Shown in pieces: positions 24,625 through 32,203 of a stretch of DNA of 38,619 nt (positions within the stretch are counted from its first letter, which is position 1; each line of letters begins with the position of its first letter). Below the pieces are notes generated by a model. The model was not told the origin of the DNA and ran no database searches. It saw only the letters and a list, made by a program, of their open reading frames with translations. The DNA lies in IMG/VR virus record IMGVR_UViG_3300037827_000484, positions 1-38,619 of that record, one strand, 5' to 3'. Made by a program: the position numbers and the translations under genes. The stretch is from a virus.

Positions 24625-26579
24625 TGTCATTTCCTTCATATTCTGACAGTCCATTAAACCCTTCAGGATATACAGGGATAACCTATTCATATACACCTAG
24701 ATATGTTAGAGGAAGGAACCCCACTACTTCGGATTTGAAGCCTAAAGAAAATCAGGGTTATTATCCAATAGGATCAATCTGGATCAATTCAACATCTCCT
24801 CAAGAGATTTGGATTTTATCAGATATCAATAGTGTTAATTCTGTCACGACTGCCCATTGGGTATTAATTGCAAATAGCACTATTGAAGGACCTTTGCTAA
24901 CTTTATCTGATAATGCAGGTACGGTGGTACCTCCTTCTTCTAGTATTTCCAATCCTCCTGGAAATATTCAATTCAAATCTGGAGGTGCAGGTTTAACTAT
25001 TGTTGGGAACGCATCCACAAACACCATCACTATTACAAATACAGGTGCCTCAGGTACAGAAACTTTAACTGGAGATGACGGCGTTCCTGTTTCACCTTCA
25101 GGCGGGACAATTCAAACCCTTGGCAATACTGTTGCCAATGCAACACACGCAAAACCTCTTTATACCACAAATCCCTCTACTAATATAGAAAGATTCGATA
25201 TACAAGTTGCAGCAGCTATAGCATCTACTGCAATAAATAGTGTAGGCTTAGCAGCATTCAGCAATACACAGTTCGCGGTCGATGGTAATGGTTTTGTGAC
25301 TCTTCTTGGAGGAACAGGTGCAGCAGTTCAACAATTAACTACAAGTGACTCCAATACGGTTATACCTTCTGGATCACCAGAAAACATCAATCTTCTTGGA
25401 GCAGGCAGTGTTACAACAATTGGATCAGGCTCAACAGCAACAGTTGAATTAACGGGATTAACGGCCTTTTCGGTATTAACCGGTGCAGGGACGACAACGA
25501 TAAATAAAGTAGCTCCATCTGTAACTTCAGGTGTGCCTTTAATTTCTCAAGGATCTGCTAGTCAACCTATATTTGGAACAGCAGTCGTAGCAGGAGGCGG
25601 AACCGGTGATACTTCATTTACAGCTTATAGTGTAATTACTGGTGGAACAACTTCAACCGGAGCTTTACAAAATGTTGTGGGTGTTGGAACCTCTGGTCAA
25701 CTACTAACTAGCAATGGCGCAGGTGCATTGCCAACATGGCAAAACGCTGCTGCAAGCTCTGTAGTTTCAGTTACTGGCACAAATGGTGTTACGGCATCTC
25801 CAACTACAGGAGCTGTCGTTGTGAGCGGTGTAGATGCTACCACAAGCACTGTAGGGGTAGCATCATTTAATTCTGCACAATTTACCGTCACAGCTGGAGC
25901 AGTTTCCTTAATCAATGGATCTAATATTAGTGGTGTTACTGTAGATGCGGATTCCGGAAGCGGAACTAATCCTGTCGTGCCAAATGGAAGCGGTTTAATT
26001 TCTATTTTGGGTGGTACTACTTTTTCTACTGGATCACGAGCAAACCCCATAGAAGTTGTAAGCACTTCAGCAAATACAGCATCTTTGGAAATACAACTGG
26101 CTGGTGCTTCTGCTAGTGTTACTCCAAATGATTTCGGAGTAGCTCAATTTAATTCTACCAATTTTACTTCAACTGCTGGTTTCATTACCTCTAATAATAT
26201 CACGATAAATACAACTGGCGGGATTTCTGGGGGTGGTACAGTTACACTTGGAGGAGCACTCACCCTAAGCGGCACAAGCGGATCAGTAGCCTATACTAAC
26301 GTCAATCATGCAGCATCTCCATATACAGTAAAATTAACAGATCAATATATCTCTTGTGACACATCAGCTGGAACAGTGAGTTTACTTTTTCCCAATTCAC
26401 CTCCTTCATTTCAAACATGGATTGTTAAAGATCGGTTAGGAGATGCGTCAACTAATAATATAAGCATTACTACAGTTGGCGGTGGAGATGTCATAGACGG
26501 AGTAACCACTTATAAGATTACATCGAATTATGGTGCAGTTCAATTACTATTCAATAGTACAGGATATGAGGTATATTAA
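24624..26579 (+). CDS. Large tail fibre / adhesin
   Basis: 651 residues from ATG 24624 (TAATG). N-terminal anchor-like region (RGRNPTTSDL ... YYPIGSIWIN) shared with the protein at 23086; then long Gly/Thr/Ser beta repeats. A module like VGLAAFSNTQFAV / VGVASFNSAQFTV / FGVAQFNSTNFTS recurs three times near 210, 415 and 510. Ends in a compact beta domain (VKLTDQYISC ... GYEVY). A trimeric fibre is likely. Confidence 0.8.
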   Translation: MSFPSYSDSPLNPSGYTGITYSYTPRYVRGRNPTTSDLKPKENQGYYPIGSIWINSTSPQEIWILSDINSVNSVTTAHWVLIANSTIEGPLLTLSDNAGTVVPPSSSISNPPGNIQFKSGGAGLTIVGNASTNTITITNTGASGTETLTGDDGVPVSPSGGTIQTLGNTVANATHAKPLYTTNPSTNIERFDIQVAAAIASTAINSVGLAAFSNTQFAVDGNGFVTLLGGTGAAVQQLTTSDSNTVIPSGSPENINLLGAGSVTTIGSGSTATVELTGLTAFSVLTGAGTTTINKVAPSVTSGVPLISQGSASQPIFGTAVVAGGGTGDTSFTAYSVITGGTTSTGALQNVVGVGTSGQLLTSNGAGALPTWQNAAASSVVSVTGTNGVTASPTTGAVVVSGVDATTSTVGVASFNSAQFTVTAGAVSLINGSNISGVTVDADSGSGTNPVVPNGSGLISILGGTTFSTGSRANPIEVVSTSANTASLEIQLAGASASVTPNDFGVAQFNSTNFTSTAGFITSNNITINTTGGISGGGTVTLGGALTLSGTSGSVAYTNVNHAASPYTVKLTDQYISCDTSAGTVSLLFPNSPPSFQTWIVKDRLGDASTNNISITTVGGGDVIDGVTTYKITSNYGAVQLLFNSTGYEVY

Positions 26580-27910
26580 TGGCATATAGAAATTATAGCG
26601 CTGCTGTCTCTCATATAGTTGATGCTACTGGACAAGGAGATTTCACAACACTAGGGGCAGCATTAACAGCGTTAGCCGGAGCAGGCACAAATAATACTAC
26701 TCCAACCATTTTTATGCGTCCAGGGACTTACACCGAAAATGATACTATTTCAACTGCATGTAATATCGTAGCTTTTCCAGGGGATGGTCTACAGGGTAAC
26801 GTGATCATCAAAGGAAATATGACTATTTCTAGTGCAATCACTGTTTCTTTTTCTGGTGTAGAACTACAGACAAACTCAGCTGCTTTCTTAACAGTTTCTG
26901 GTTCAGCAGCGAGCATTGTCAATTTAATAAATTGTTACCTAAATTGTACAAATAATACGGGTATATCTTATAGTTCCTCAAGCTCTAGCTCGCAGATAAA
27001 TATATACAACTGTCAGGGAAACTTAGGAACAACAGGTATTGGATATTTCTCAGCATCTTCAGCCGGCACAATGAATATATATTATTGTTTTTTTCAAAAT
27101 ACAGGTGCTTCAACCACAGCTAGCACAACTTCTGCCACTGGTATAAATATTGGCTTCACCAATATATTCTCTCCATTATCAACCTCTTCAACAGGCGCAA
27201 TTGGCGCAAACAATGCCACAATACAATCTGGATCACAAAATGCAACCGCCTTGACTCTTGCTGGAACAGGAAGTTCTACAGCCATACAGTGTTATTTTAC
27301 GACCGGTACAGCTTCCGGAATTTCCATAGGAGCTGGAACAACTCTTTTCTTAACAAATAGTGTAATAAATTCATCTAATACAAATGCAATTACTGGTGCT
27401 GGAACAATTGAGTATCAAGGCATTTCTTTTACCAATTCGTCTTCTACAATAAACACCACTACGCAAACCGTTTCAGGTACACTAATAGGTTCTAGAAATA
27501 CAGCTCCGTCTGCTGGATTTTTAGGTGAACAGATAAGATCATATGTTAGCTCTCCAGTCTCTCTTGTGACCGGCACAGCAAAAACCGTTGCAAGTATTGT
27601 CTTAACAGCCGGCGTGTGGGATATTTCAGGATTGTTATCATTTACCCTGGGAGCAACAACTATTCCGACCTTGTTTCAATTATCTCTTTCCCCCACCAAT
27701 AATACCTCTCAAAATAATTTTGGAGATAGTGATAGTTCATTAAACTTACAAACAGGTGCTTCTCTTGGCACTGGTTATCAACCTACTCTAACAGTTCCGA
27801 GTTATAGAGTAGTTACAACTGGAGAAACATTTTATTTAGTAGCAACATGTACTTTTACCGTTAGTACGGCTGTAGCCGTAGGAAGGATCTCAGCCACTAG
27901 GGTGGGATAA
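26579..27910 (+). CDS. Parallel beta-helix fibre/tailspike-like protein
   Basis: 443 residues. The start (VDATGQGDFTTLGAALTAL ... TIFMRPGTYTEN) is the classic entry of right-handed parallel beta-helix proteins of the pectate-lyase/pectinesterase fold; repeated Asn/Ser/Cys turns follow. The last 130 residues are the LGEQIR...TAGVWD domain also found at 24157. It may bind or cut a host glycan; no catalytic residues can be assigned. Confidence 0.8.
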   Translation: MAYRNYSAAVSHIVDATGQGDFTTLGAALTALAGAGTNNTTPTIFMRPGTYTENDTISTACNIVAFPGDGLQGNVIIKGNMTISSAITVSFSGVELQTNSAAFLTVSGSAASIVNLINCYLNCTNNTGISYSSSSSSSQINIYNCQGNLGTTGIGYFSASSAGTMNIYYCFFQNTGASTTASTTSATGINIGFTNIFSPLSTSSTGAIGANNATIQSGSQNATALTLAGTGSSTAIQCYFTTGTASGISIGAGTTLFLTNSVINSSNTNAITGAGTIEYQGISFTNSSSTINTTTQTVSGTLIGSRNTAPSAGFLGEQIRSYVSSPVSLVTGTAKTVASIVLTAGVWDISGLLSFTLGATTIPTLFQLSLSPTNNTSQNNFGDSDSSLNLQTGASLGTGYQPTLTVPSYRVVTTGETFYLVATCTFTVSTAVAVGRISATRVG

Positions 27911-27913
27911 AAG

Positions 27914-28225
27914 TTAAATAAATTCTGGAAAAATTTCTTCTAAATCTTCTTGAGACATAGGATCTCTTGAAACAACCTCTTTAAGAAATAAAGAATTTTT
28001 ATAGTTTTCTAAATATGTGACGTAATATCCTTTACATTGTTTGGTTATCTTGTCTTGAATCAGAAATGCTATAATGCCGGTAGGATAAGTTAAAAATTTC
28101 ATGCTCAATAAACCATAAGATTCATCTTCATAAATATATTTATGTTCACATACACAATTAGAATATTCGTATCCATGAACATGCGTGAGTAATAAAACAA
28201 AAAGGATCGCGATCATCTTCACCAT
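27914..28225 (-). CDS. Secreted small protein on the opposite strand
   Basis: 103 residues with a clear signal peptide (MVKMIAILFVLLLTHVHG, cleavage about 18-19), then a mature domain with Cys at CVC and QC. AAGGA precedes the ATG. It lies alone against the late genes, like morons that change the host envelope or exclude other phages. Function unknown. Confidence 0.65.
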   Translation of the reverse strand: MVKMIAILFVLLLTHVHGYEYSNCVCEHKYIYEDESYGLLSMKFLTYPTGIIAFLIQDKITKQCKGYYVTYLENYKNSLFLKEVVSRDPMSQEDLEEIFPEFI

Positions 28226-28301
28226 ACTAATATTTTTCCTTACGTTTAAATGTTTCTTTTGCTAGGTTTTTGGTAGATAAGCATTAACATAGGAAAATAT
28301 C

Positions 28302-28451
28302 ATGCCCTTAAAAAAAGGTAAATCAAAAAAAAACATTAGTTCTAACATACGTACAGAAATGGAAGCAGGAAAACCCCAAAAACAGGCTGTAGCAATAGCT
28401 CTGAACGTGGCTAGAAAAGCGGGAGCTCATATAAAAAAGAGAGGTAAATAA
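28302..28451 (+). CDS. Small basic phage protein
   Basis: 49 residues starting MPLKKGKSKKNISSNI, with GKPQKQAVAIALNVARKAG. I recognise this short pattern from many phage genomes (KKGxS..xIS.NI..E...GxPQKQAVAIAL). Function unknown, often encoded near structural genes. AGGA precedes it; it is short but the pattern is distinctive. Confidence 0.75.
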   Translation: MPLKKGKSKKNISSNIRTEMEAGKPQKQAVAIALNVARKAGAHIKKRGK

Positions 28452-28452
28452 T

Positions 28453-28635
28453 ATGTGGAATGCACTTTTTTCATTTTTTAAAAAAGAAGTTTCGGCAGGT
28501 AAATTGGGAGAAGTTGCTACTCATATTGACAGCATTGTATCTCTATTCAATCAAAATTATCTTAACGATAAGAATGCCAAAAATGCTGCTATAGATTCAG
28601 TCATAGAAATTTTAATTCAACATAAGGACCAGTGA
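28453..28635 (+). CDS. Hypothetical small helical protein
   Basis: 60 residues, amphipathic N-terminal helix (WNALFSFFKKEVSAG) then acidic and helical. It starts right after the previous stop with a GAGG ribosome binding site. It might associate with membranes, but no family is recognised. Confidence 0.55.
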   Translation: MWNALFSFFKKEVSAGKLGEVATHIDSIVSLFNQNYLNDKNAKNAAIDSVIEILIQHKDQ

Positions 28636-28637
28636 GT

Positions 28638-28820
28638 ATGACTGAGAAATGGATACAAGACATTCATATGAAAAAAGGAGCTCTTCGGAAGACCTTGCAT
28701 GCTAAAAAAGGTGAAAAAATTCCTGAATCTATGCTCAAGAAAGCTGAGCATAGTAAGAATAAAACTACAGCACGCAGAGCTCGCTTGGCCGAAACCTTAA
28801 AAAAAATGCATAAAAAATAA
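28638..28820 (+). CDS. Conserved small basic phage protein
   Basis: 60 residues. The pattern MTEKWIQDIHMKKGALR then ESMLKKAEHS and TARRARLAETLKKM is familiar from many phages (W-I-Q-x-A-I-x-K-x-GALR ... ARRA-LA-TL). It probably binds nucleic acid or a virion protein. ATG 28638 is preferred to GTG 28632 because of spacing from AAGGA. Confidence 0.7.
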   Translation: MTEKWIQDIHMKKGALRKTLHAKKGEKIPESMLKKAEHSKNKTTARRARLAETLKKMHKK

Positions 28821-28832
28821 CGAGGTGTGAAT

Positions 28833-29129
28833 ATGACAAGAAATCAAAAAGTTTCTATTCCAGCTGATGGTGTGGATATTTTACCTAAATTGCGTCCAAA
28901 AAGCGACCCTCCAATGAAAGGTCGTCATGAGAAATTTCAATTCGGAAATAATCCGATGGAGATGACTCCGTTTGAAAAAAGCAGAGCTGCTTTAGAAGTT
29001 GAAGAAAGAAAAATGATCAAGGAAAAATATATCAAAGGGATTCAAGGTTGTGATGGTGGAGTATTCCCACAAGATCAAACAAAAGACGATAGCCTTACAG
29101 TCCCTTTCAATGTTAAGGCTACCTATTAG
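28833..29129 (+). CDS. Hypothetical charged protein
   Basis: 98 residues, Lys/Pro/Glu-rich with low hydrophobicity, from ATG 28833 after GAGGTG. It closes the late + strand run and faces the recombination operon. Possibly a minor virion protein; no family recognised. Confidence 0.55.
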   Translation: MTRNQKVSIPADGVDILPKLRPKSDPPMKGRHEKFQFGNNPMEMTPFEKSRAALEVEERKMIKEKYIKGIQGCDGGVFPQDQTKDDSLTVPFNVKATY

Positions 29130-29133
29130 TATT

Positions 29134-29159
29134 TCTCTAAGAAGCAGCTTCCTTAGAGA
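29134..29159. terminator. Hairpin between convergent genes
   Basis: TCTCTAAG (29134-29141) pairs with CTTAGAGA (29152-29159), with an inner AAG/CTT, so about 11 pairs. It sits between the stop of the + gene (29129) and the end of the ERF gene (29137), partly inside the latter. A proper U-run is missing on both sides, so terminator is a tentative label. Confidence 0.4.
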
Positions 29160-29793
29160 CTTGAGATTTCCATTTTTTAAAATCTTTCATGAAGATATCA
29201 TGATTTTCATAATCTTGCATAGCTTCTAAGGAATTCTTTTTATGATGCGCGCAATATTTTTTCATGTAGGTGATTATCATCGACTGGTCTTTTTCTTCAA
29301 AGCCTGAGGCAAATTCAGATAATCTCTTTTCGAAATCATCTTGTCTTTCGATATGTGTTACTTTTTCACTTTTACGCCCCATTGCCTTCTCTCCATCATC
29401 GTCTTCGTCTGCACATACACCAACCATAGCAGACAAAGCGTAACGACGTGCGTAGGTGATTGCAGATCCTAGTGATTGAGGATCTTGCTTCATCACGATC
29501 AAAGGCAATTTACTTTTCATCCATTCACCAGATGAATGGCCCAACCATGTCGTTAAAAACATCTCCTGTTTCGTTCCTTCTACTGTTTGCACAACAGCTA
29601 AACCATATTTAGGAAGAACTGGACGGCAAGCATCCCATACACTGCTTAAATCTGCATAGCTAGATTTAAAAAATGGATTTTTCTTATCTTTTAAAGCAGA
29701 TTGTATTTCTCCTTGGGCTTTGGATAAAGCCTCAAAAAGTTTTCCAACACCTTCGCTATGTGTCGTTTCATTAGATTGTATCATCTGATCCAT
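29137..29793 (-). CDS. erf: ERF-family single-strand annealing protein
   Basis: 218 residues. FFKSSYADLSSVWDACRPVL with KYGLAVVQ, then SLGSAITYARRYALSAMVG and ADEDDDG, are hallmarks of the ERF family (P22 essential recombination function), which anneals complementary single strands for recombination and circularisation. The C-terminal 70 residues are a variable helical region. It overlaps the nuclease gene by 23 bases, so both are co-expressed. Last gene of the reverse early operon. Confidence 0.93.
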   Translation of the reverse strand: MDQMIQSNETTHSEGVGKLFEALSKAQGEIQSALKDKKNPFFKSSYADLSSVWDACRPVLPKYGLAVVQTVEGTKQEMFLTTWLGHSSGEWMKSKLPLIVMKQDPQSLGSAITYARRYALSAMVGVCADEDDDGEKAMGRKSEKVTHIERQDDFEKRLSEFASGFEEKDQSMIITYMKKYCAHHKKNSLEAMQDYENHDIFMKDFKKWKSQVSKEAAS

Positions 29794-30328
29794 GTTTCAC
29801 CTTTCCTTTAAAAAAGTATTTATAAATTTCTAGACATTTTAGGAACATTTCAAAATCTTCTTCATATACAAAAACTTTAGCAGGTTTTCCACCCTTTTCA
29901 AGCTTAACAAACTCTATCCTGTCGATGGTGTAGCCATTCTTTCGAGCCAGGTAAGCATAAGCAGATCCTTGCAACTTCCATGTCTTGCTTTCTTGGGAAG
30001 AAGTCTTAAAATCAACTAATACCATATTTCCATTTTCTCTATAAACTGCATCACATTCGCCAGTGATTCCCAGAGTATCACAAAAAAAGCGATCAGGCTT
30101 AGGAAACCAGTTTTTATCTTGATTCCAACATAAATAACTTTCCACATATCCTAATATTGATTCTTCAGGTTCTGGATATCCAATTCCCTGAATAATAGCA
30201 TCGCAAATTGCATGCACCTTTGTGCCTCTTTCTGCCGCTCTTTGCAAAATTAAAGAGTCAATTTGACCCAATCCGGAAAAAGGAAAAAGCACATCGGTAA
30301 CTCTTAAATAAGTCTCGAATTCTTTCAT
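29771..30328 (-). CDS. PD-(D/E)XK nuclease
   Basis: 185 residues. RGTKVHAICD (34-43), GECDAV (90-95) and VDFKTS (105-110), followed by LQGSAYAYL, give the PD-(D/E)XK order with Asp93, Asp106 and Lys108 as metal/catalytic residues. It resembles RecB/Cas4-like phage exonucleases that make single-strand tails for the annealing protein next to it. Overlaps its neighbours on both sides. Confidence 0.88.
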   Translation of the reverse strand: MKEFETYLRVTDVLFPFSGLGQIDSLILQRAAERGTKVHAICDAIIQGIGYPEPEESILGYVESYLCWNQDKNWFPKPDRFFCDTLGITGECDAVYRENGNMVLVDFKTSSQESKTWKLQGSAYAYLARKNGYTIDRIEFVKLEKGGKPAKVFVYEEDFEMFLKCLEIYKYFFKGKVKHGSDDTI

Positions 30329-30552
30329 GTTCCTCCATGTATTTTTAATTCACTTTTAGGTAGTCTTATGTCGACAACTGCGCATACTTCTCCCAAATAT
30401 TCTTCTAGCAACCGAACATCAATAGGATCTTTTCCGTATAGAATTTTTAATATGCCATCCATGTAATCTTTTACATGTTCATAGTCATCCGGTTTCAATG
30501 GATTCTCATTGTACATCGAATCGTTATCCATTTTCCAAAGATCGTAACTCAT
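30325..30552 (-). CDS. Hypothetical acidic protein
   Basis: 75 residues, Asp/Glu-rich, alpha/beta, without known motif. It overlaps the nuclease gene by four bases (ATGA) and follows the small zinc protein closely, so it belongs to the same operon. Function unknown; a recombination or anti-host accessory protein is possible. Confidence 0.6.
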   Translation of the reverse strand: MSYDLWKMDNDSMYNENPLKPDDYEHVKDYMDGILKILYGKDPIDVRLLEEYLGEVCAVVDIRLPKSELKIHGGT

Positions 30553-30553
30553 A

Positions 30554-30718
30554 TTATTCCTCCATATATTCTATGGTTTTGATACGTGCTTCGTTTTCTT
30601 CACAAGATTGGGCAAAACAAGCGTCGCATATTTCGTTTTCGTTATAAGGGTGCTCTTCACATCCATTTATATCAGCGTCTCTATGCTGATCACAGTATTC
30701 GCAATAATATATGCTCAT
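30554..30718 (-). CDS. Small four-Cys zinc-binding-like protein
   Basis: 54 residues. CEYC (6-9) and CDAC (31-34) with further Cys/His form a zinc-ribbon-like pattern. GGTGAAAAT precedes the ATG at 30718. Its stop is two bases from the next ATG (30552). Regulatory or nucleic-acid-binding role is possible but unproven. Confidence 0.6.
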   Translation of the reverse strand: MSIYYCEYCDQHRDADINGCEEHPYNENEICDACFAQSCEENEARIKTIEYMEE

Positions 30719-30722
30719 ATTT

Positions 30723-30899
30723 TCACCCGTAAATTTCTTTTATCAGTTTAATGGTACTCAAATTTTTCTCAATTTCCCAGTTGCATTGTTCTACGTACAC
30801 ACATAACTCAAGACTATATTTCTTTTCATCTTTAGAGATGTCATCTAGAATTTGACAAAGTTTTTCGCCAGCCTCTGTTAGATCTTTAAGACTTGACAT
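30723..30899 (-). CDS. Hypothetical small helical protein, first gene of reverse operon
   Basis: 58 residues from ATG 30899, which has AAGGAG upstream; the longer frame to 30929 would begin at the promoter region. Acidic and helical. First gene after the reverse promoter at 30955-30983. Function unknown. Confidence 0.55.
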   Translation of the reverse strand: MSSLKDLTEAGEKLCQILDDISKDEKKYSLELCVYVEQCNWEIEKNLSTIKLIKEIYG

Positions 30900-30913
30900 T
30901 TTTTTCTCCTTTC

Positions 30914-30942
30914 TTGACTTTTTTTCCACGGTGCATTATGCT
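30914..30942 (+). promoter_or_regulatory. Promoter for the Cro-like gene
   Basis: TTGACT (30914-30919), 17-base spacer, TATGCT (30937-30942). A CACGGTG palindrome lies in the spacer at 30927-30933. It reads toward the regulator gene at 31025. Confidence 0.6.
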
Positions 30943-30968
30943 CGTGATAACATCAGCATAACACGGTG
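30927..30968. promoter_or_regulatory. Paired CACGGTG operators and inverted repeat
   Basis: CACGGTG occurs at 30927-30933 and 30962-30968, each within the spacer of one of the two divergent promoters. CAC-G-GTG is itself a palindrome. Between them TTATGCT (30936) and AGCATAA (30955) form an inverted repeat made by the two -10 boxes. These are good candidates for binding by the Cro-like protein at 31025. Confidence 0.6.
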
Positions 30969-30983
30969 TACATTTAAGCACAA
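30955..30983 (-). promoter_or_regulatory. Reverse promoter for the recombination operon
   Basis: On the minus strand: TTGTGC (30983-30978), 17-base spacer, TATGCT (30960-30955), with CACGGTG in the spacer. Transcription would start about 50 bases before the first gene at 30899. Confidence 0.6.
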
Positions 30984-30993
30984 GAAAAAAAAG
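30979..30993. repeat. CACAAG-A8-G motif, copy 1
   Basis: A 15-base string identical to that at 35581-35595. On the minus strand it reads CTTTTTTTTCTTGTG and supplies the upstream T-tract and the -35 of the reverse promoter. Confidence 0.6.
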
Positions 30994-31024
30994 AACTCAG
31001 CACAAAAAAACAAGGACTTCGTCT

Positions 31025-31252
31025 ATGGATTTAAAAGAATATCTTAATGATTCTCTCATCCCTTATAGCGCTTTTGCAAGAAAAGCGGGTATATCTCCCT
31101 CAACCTTGGATAACATCATCTATAGGCATAAGGATATGAAATTAAGCATAGCGATGAAAATAGAAAAAGCCTCAAACGGAAAAGTGACATGCCAAGACCT
31201 ATATTTTAACTCTATAAAAAAGAAACAAAAAAGCACAGAATCAGACATATAA
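31025..31252 (+). CDS. Cro-like HTH transcriptional regulator
   Basis: 75 residues. A helix-turn-helix of the Cro/CI type lies at about 15-45 (YSAFARKAGISPSTLDNII), followed by a short helix and basic tail. Size is that of Cro, not of CI. AAGGA lies 10 bases upstream. It starts just beyond the divergent promoters and their CACGGTG palindromes, so it very likely controls them. Confidence 0.8.
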   Translation: MDLKEYLNDSLIPYSAFARKAGISPSTLDNIIYRHKDMKLSIAMKIEKASNGKVTCQDLYFNSIKKKQKSTESDI

Positions 31253-31349
31253 ACATACACGCTAGAGACACGAGAAACATAACGAATATAGCCCTTATAT
31301 CTGAATATTTAGCCATTCCCTCCTTTATCTCTTTCCATACATTTCTCAT
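31212..31349 (-). CDS. Possible small membrane peptide opposite the regulator
   Basis: 45-residue frame with a polar start and a long hydrophobic segment (IFVMFLVSLACMFICLILCF). An in-frame ATG at 31316 follows AAGGAGGG very closely. It partly overlaps the end of the Cro-like gene on the other strand. AT-rich sequence makes chance frames likely, so this is tentative. The surrounding gap 31253-31464 shows nothing else certain. Confidence 0.3.
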   Translation of the reverse strand: MRNVWKEIKEGMAKYSDIRAIFVMFLVSLACMFICLILCFFVSFL

Positions 31350-31464
31350 AACTTTGCCTTTTTTAAAAATATTTATCCTATATTCTTCACGCTAGCATAA
31401 CCTAGAAATAGAAAATATAAAATTTTCCAAAAAGAGCTTGCTTAAATTTCGATTGAGGGCATAT

Positions 31465-31755
31465 ATGTACGCTCTTATGGATAAATACAAAAATCATCCT
31501 CCTATTTTTCATCTAATGGTTATCAAAGAAGTTTGTCCAAAATCTTTAAAAATGTATGTAACTTGTTGGGGAAAAAAAGATGAAAATAACATTACATATT
31601 TATCTAAGGGCTCTATGGCAACAGAACGTTTATTAAAACATTTTTATAAATTGCAAAAAGTTGGATTTGTTCGAATTCATGAGAATTGGGATGGGTATGA
31701 GATTACATTCTTACAAGAAGAGGAATTAGATGAACGAAACTATTTTATATTGTGA
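31465..31755 (+). CDS. Hypothetical protein of the replication region
   Basis: 96 residues from ATG 31465, with GAGGG upstream; TTG 31438 would add nine residues. Mixed alpha/beta (HPPIFHLMVIKEVCPK ... VGFVRIHENWDGYEITF). No family recognised. Overlaps the next gene by 26 bases. Confidence 0.55.
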   Translation: MYALMDKYKNHPPIFHLMVIKEVCPKSLKMYVTCWGKKDENNITYLSKGSMATERLLKHFYKLQKVGFVRIHENWDGYEITFLQEEELDERNYFIL

Positions 31756-32032
31756 TACCTGCATGGAAAAGATAAGGGCTTGGGGAGAGATACCGGCTTT
31801 TCTTTTCGAAAGCATTTGTGTTCACTATCTAACCACTGGCGATTGTATTCGCTTTATACATAGAAAAAATCAAGATCCTCTTATAGGCGCAGTAAACTTT
31901 CTAGAAATGAAAGAGTGTGTGATTACCACAGAATCGGACGTAGAGGAGTGGAAGGCAAAACCCTTAGGAATATCAATAATGGAAGATAACGGCCATACAA
32001 CTTGTTTAGTGTGCTTTCAAAACCACGAGTAA
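31730..32032 (+). CDS. Hypothetical protein with paired Cys motifs
   Basis: 100 residues with CDTC near the start and CLVC near the end, which could close one zinc site across the fold. Overlaps the previous gene. Followed by the 170-base leader of the replication gene. Function unknown. Confidence 0.55.
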   Translation: MNETILYCDTCMEKIRAWGEIPAFLFESICVHYLTTGDCIRFIHRKNQDPLIGAVNFLEMKECVITTESDVEEWKAKPLGISIMEDNGHTTCLVCFQNHE

Positions 32033-32076
32033 TACTTGACTATAAAGAACTCAAACATTAGCCTTTTAAAAGGAAA

Positions 32077-32099
32077 AACCCAGCTTTGTGGACTGGGTT
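32077..32099. terminator. Hairpin before replication leader
   Basis: AACCCAG (32077-32083) pairs with CTGGGTT (32093-32099). Read on the minus strand it is followed by TTTTTCCTTTT, a U-rich tail; on the + strand the tail is weak. It may end reverse transcription or form the first stem of the leader. Confidence 0.45.
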
Positions 32100-32122
32100 C
32101 TTCAGTTAGACCTAGAGTCGCA

Positions 32123-32172
32123 GAGACTACTAGAATAGGACACATTTGCTTAAATCCTATTCTAGCGGTCTC
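32123..32172 (+). promoter_or_regulatory. Leader stem 1 (antisequestering hairpin)
   Basis: GAGAC (32123-32127) pairs with GTCTC (32168-32172), and CTAGAATAGGA (32130-32140) pairs perfectly with TCCTATTCTAG (32155-32165); 14-base loop. Total 16 pairs. Its 3' arm shares bases 32169-32172 with stem 2, so the two cannot form together. Confidence 0.65.
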
Positions 32173-32195
32173 CTATATTTTAATGCAATAGGAGA
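32169..32195 (+). promoter_or_regulatory. Leader stem 2 hiding the ribosome binding site
   Basis: TCTCCTAT (32169-32176) pairs perfectly with ATAGGAGA (32188-32195). The latter contains AGGAG (32190-32194), the only ribosome binding site for ATG 32204. When this stem forms, translation of the replication protein should be low. Confidence 0.65.
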
Positions 32196-32203
32196 TTTAG
32201 CTT

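Noticed and set aside
23786-27910. Invertible fibre cassette used by the serine recombinase
   Set aside because: The two similar tip domains are in the same orientation and differ at DNA level; I saw no matching inverted crossover sites.
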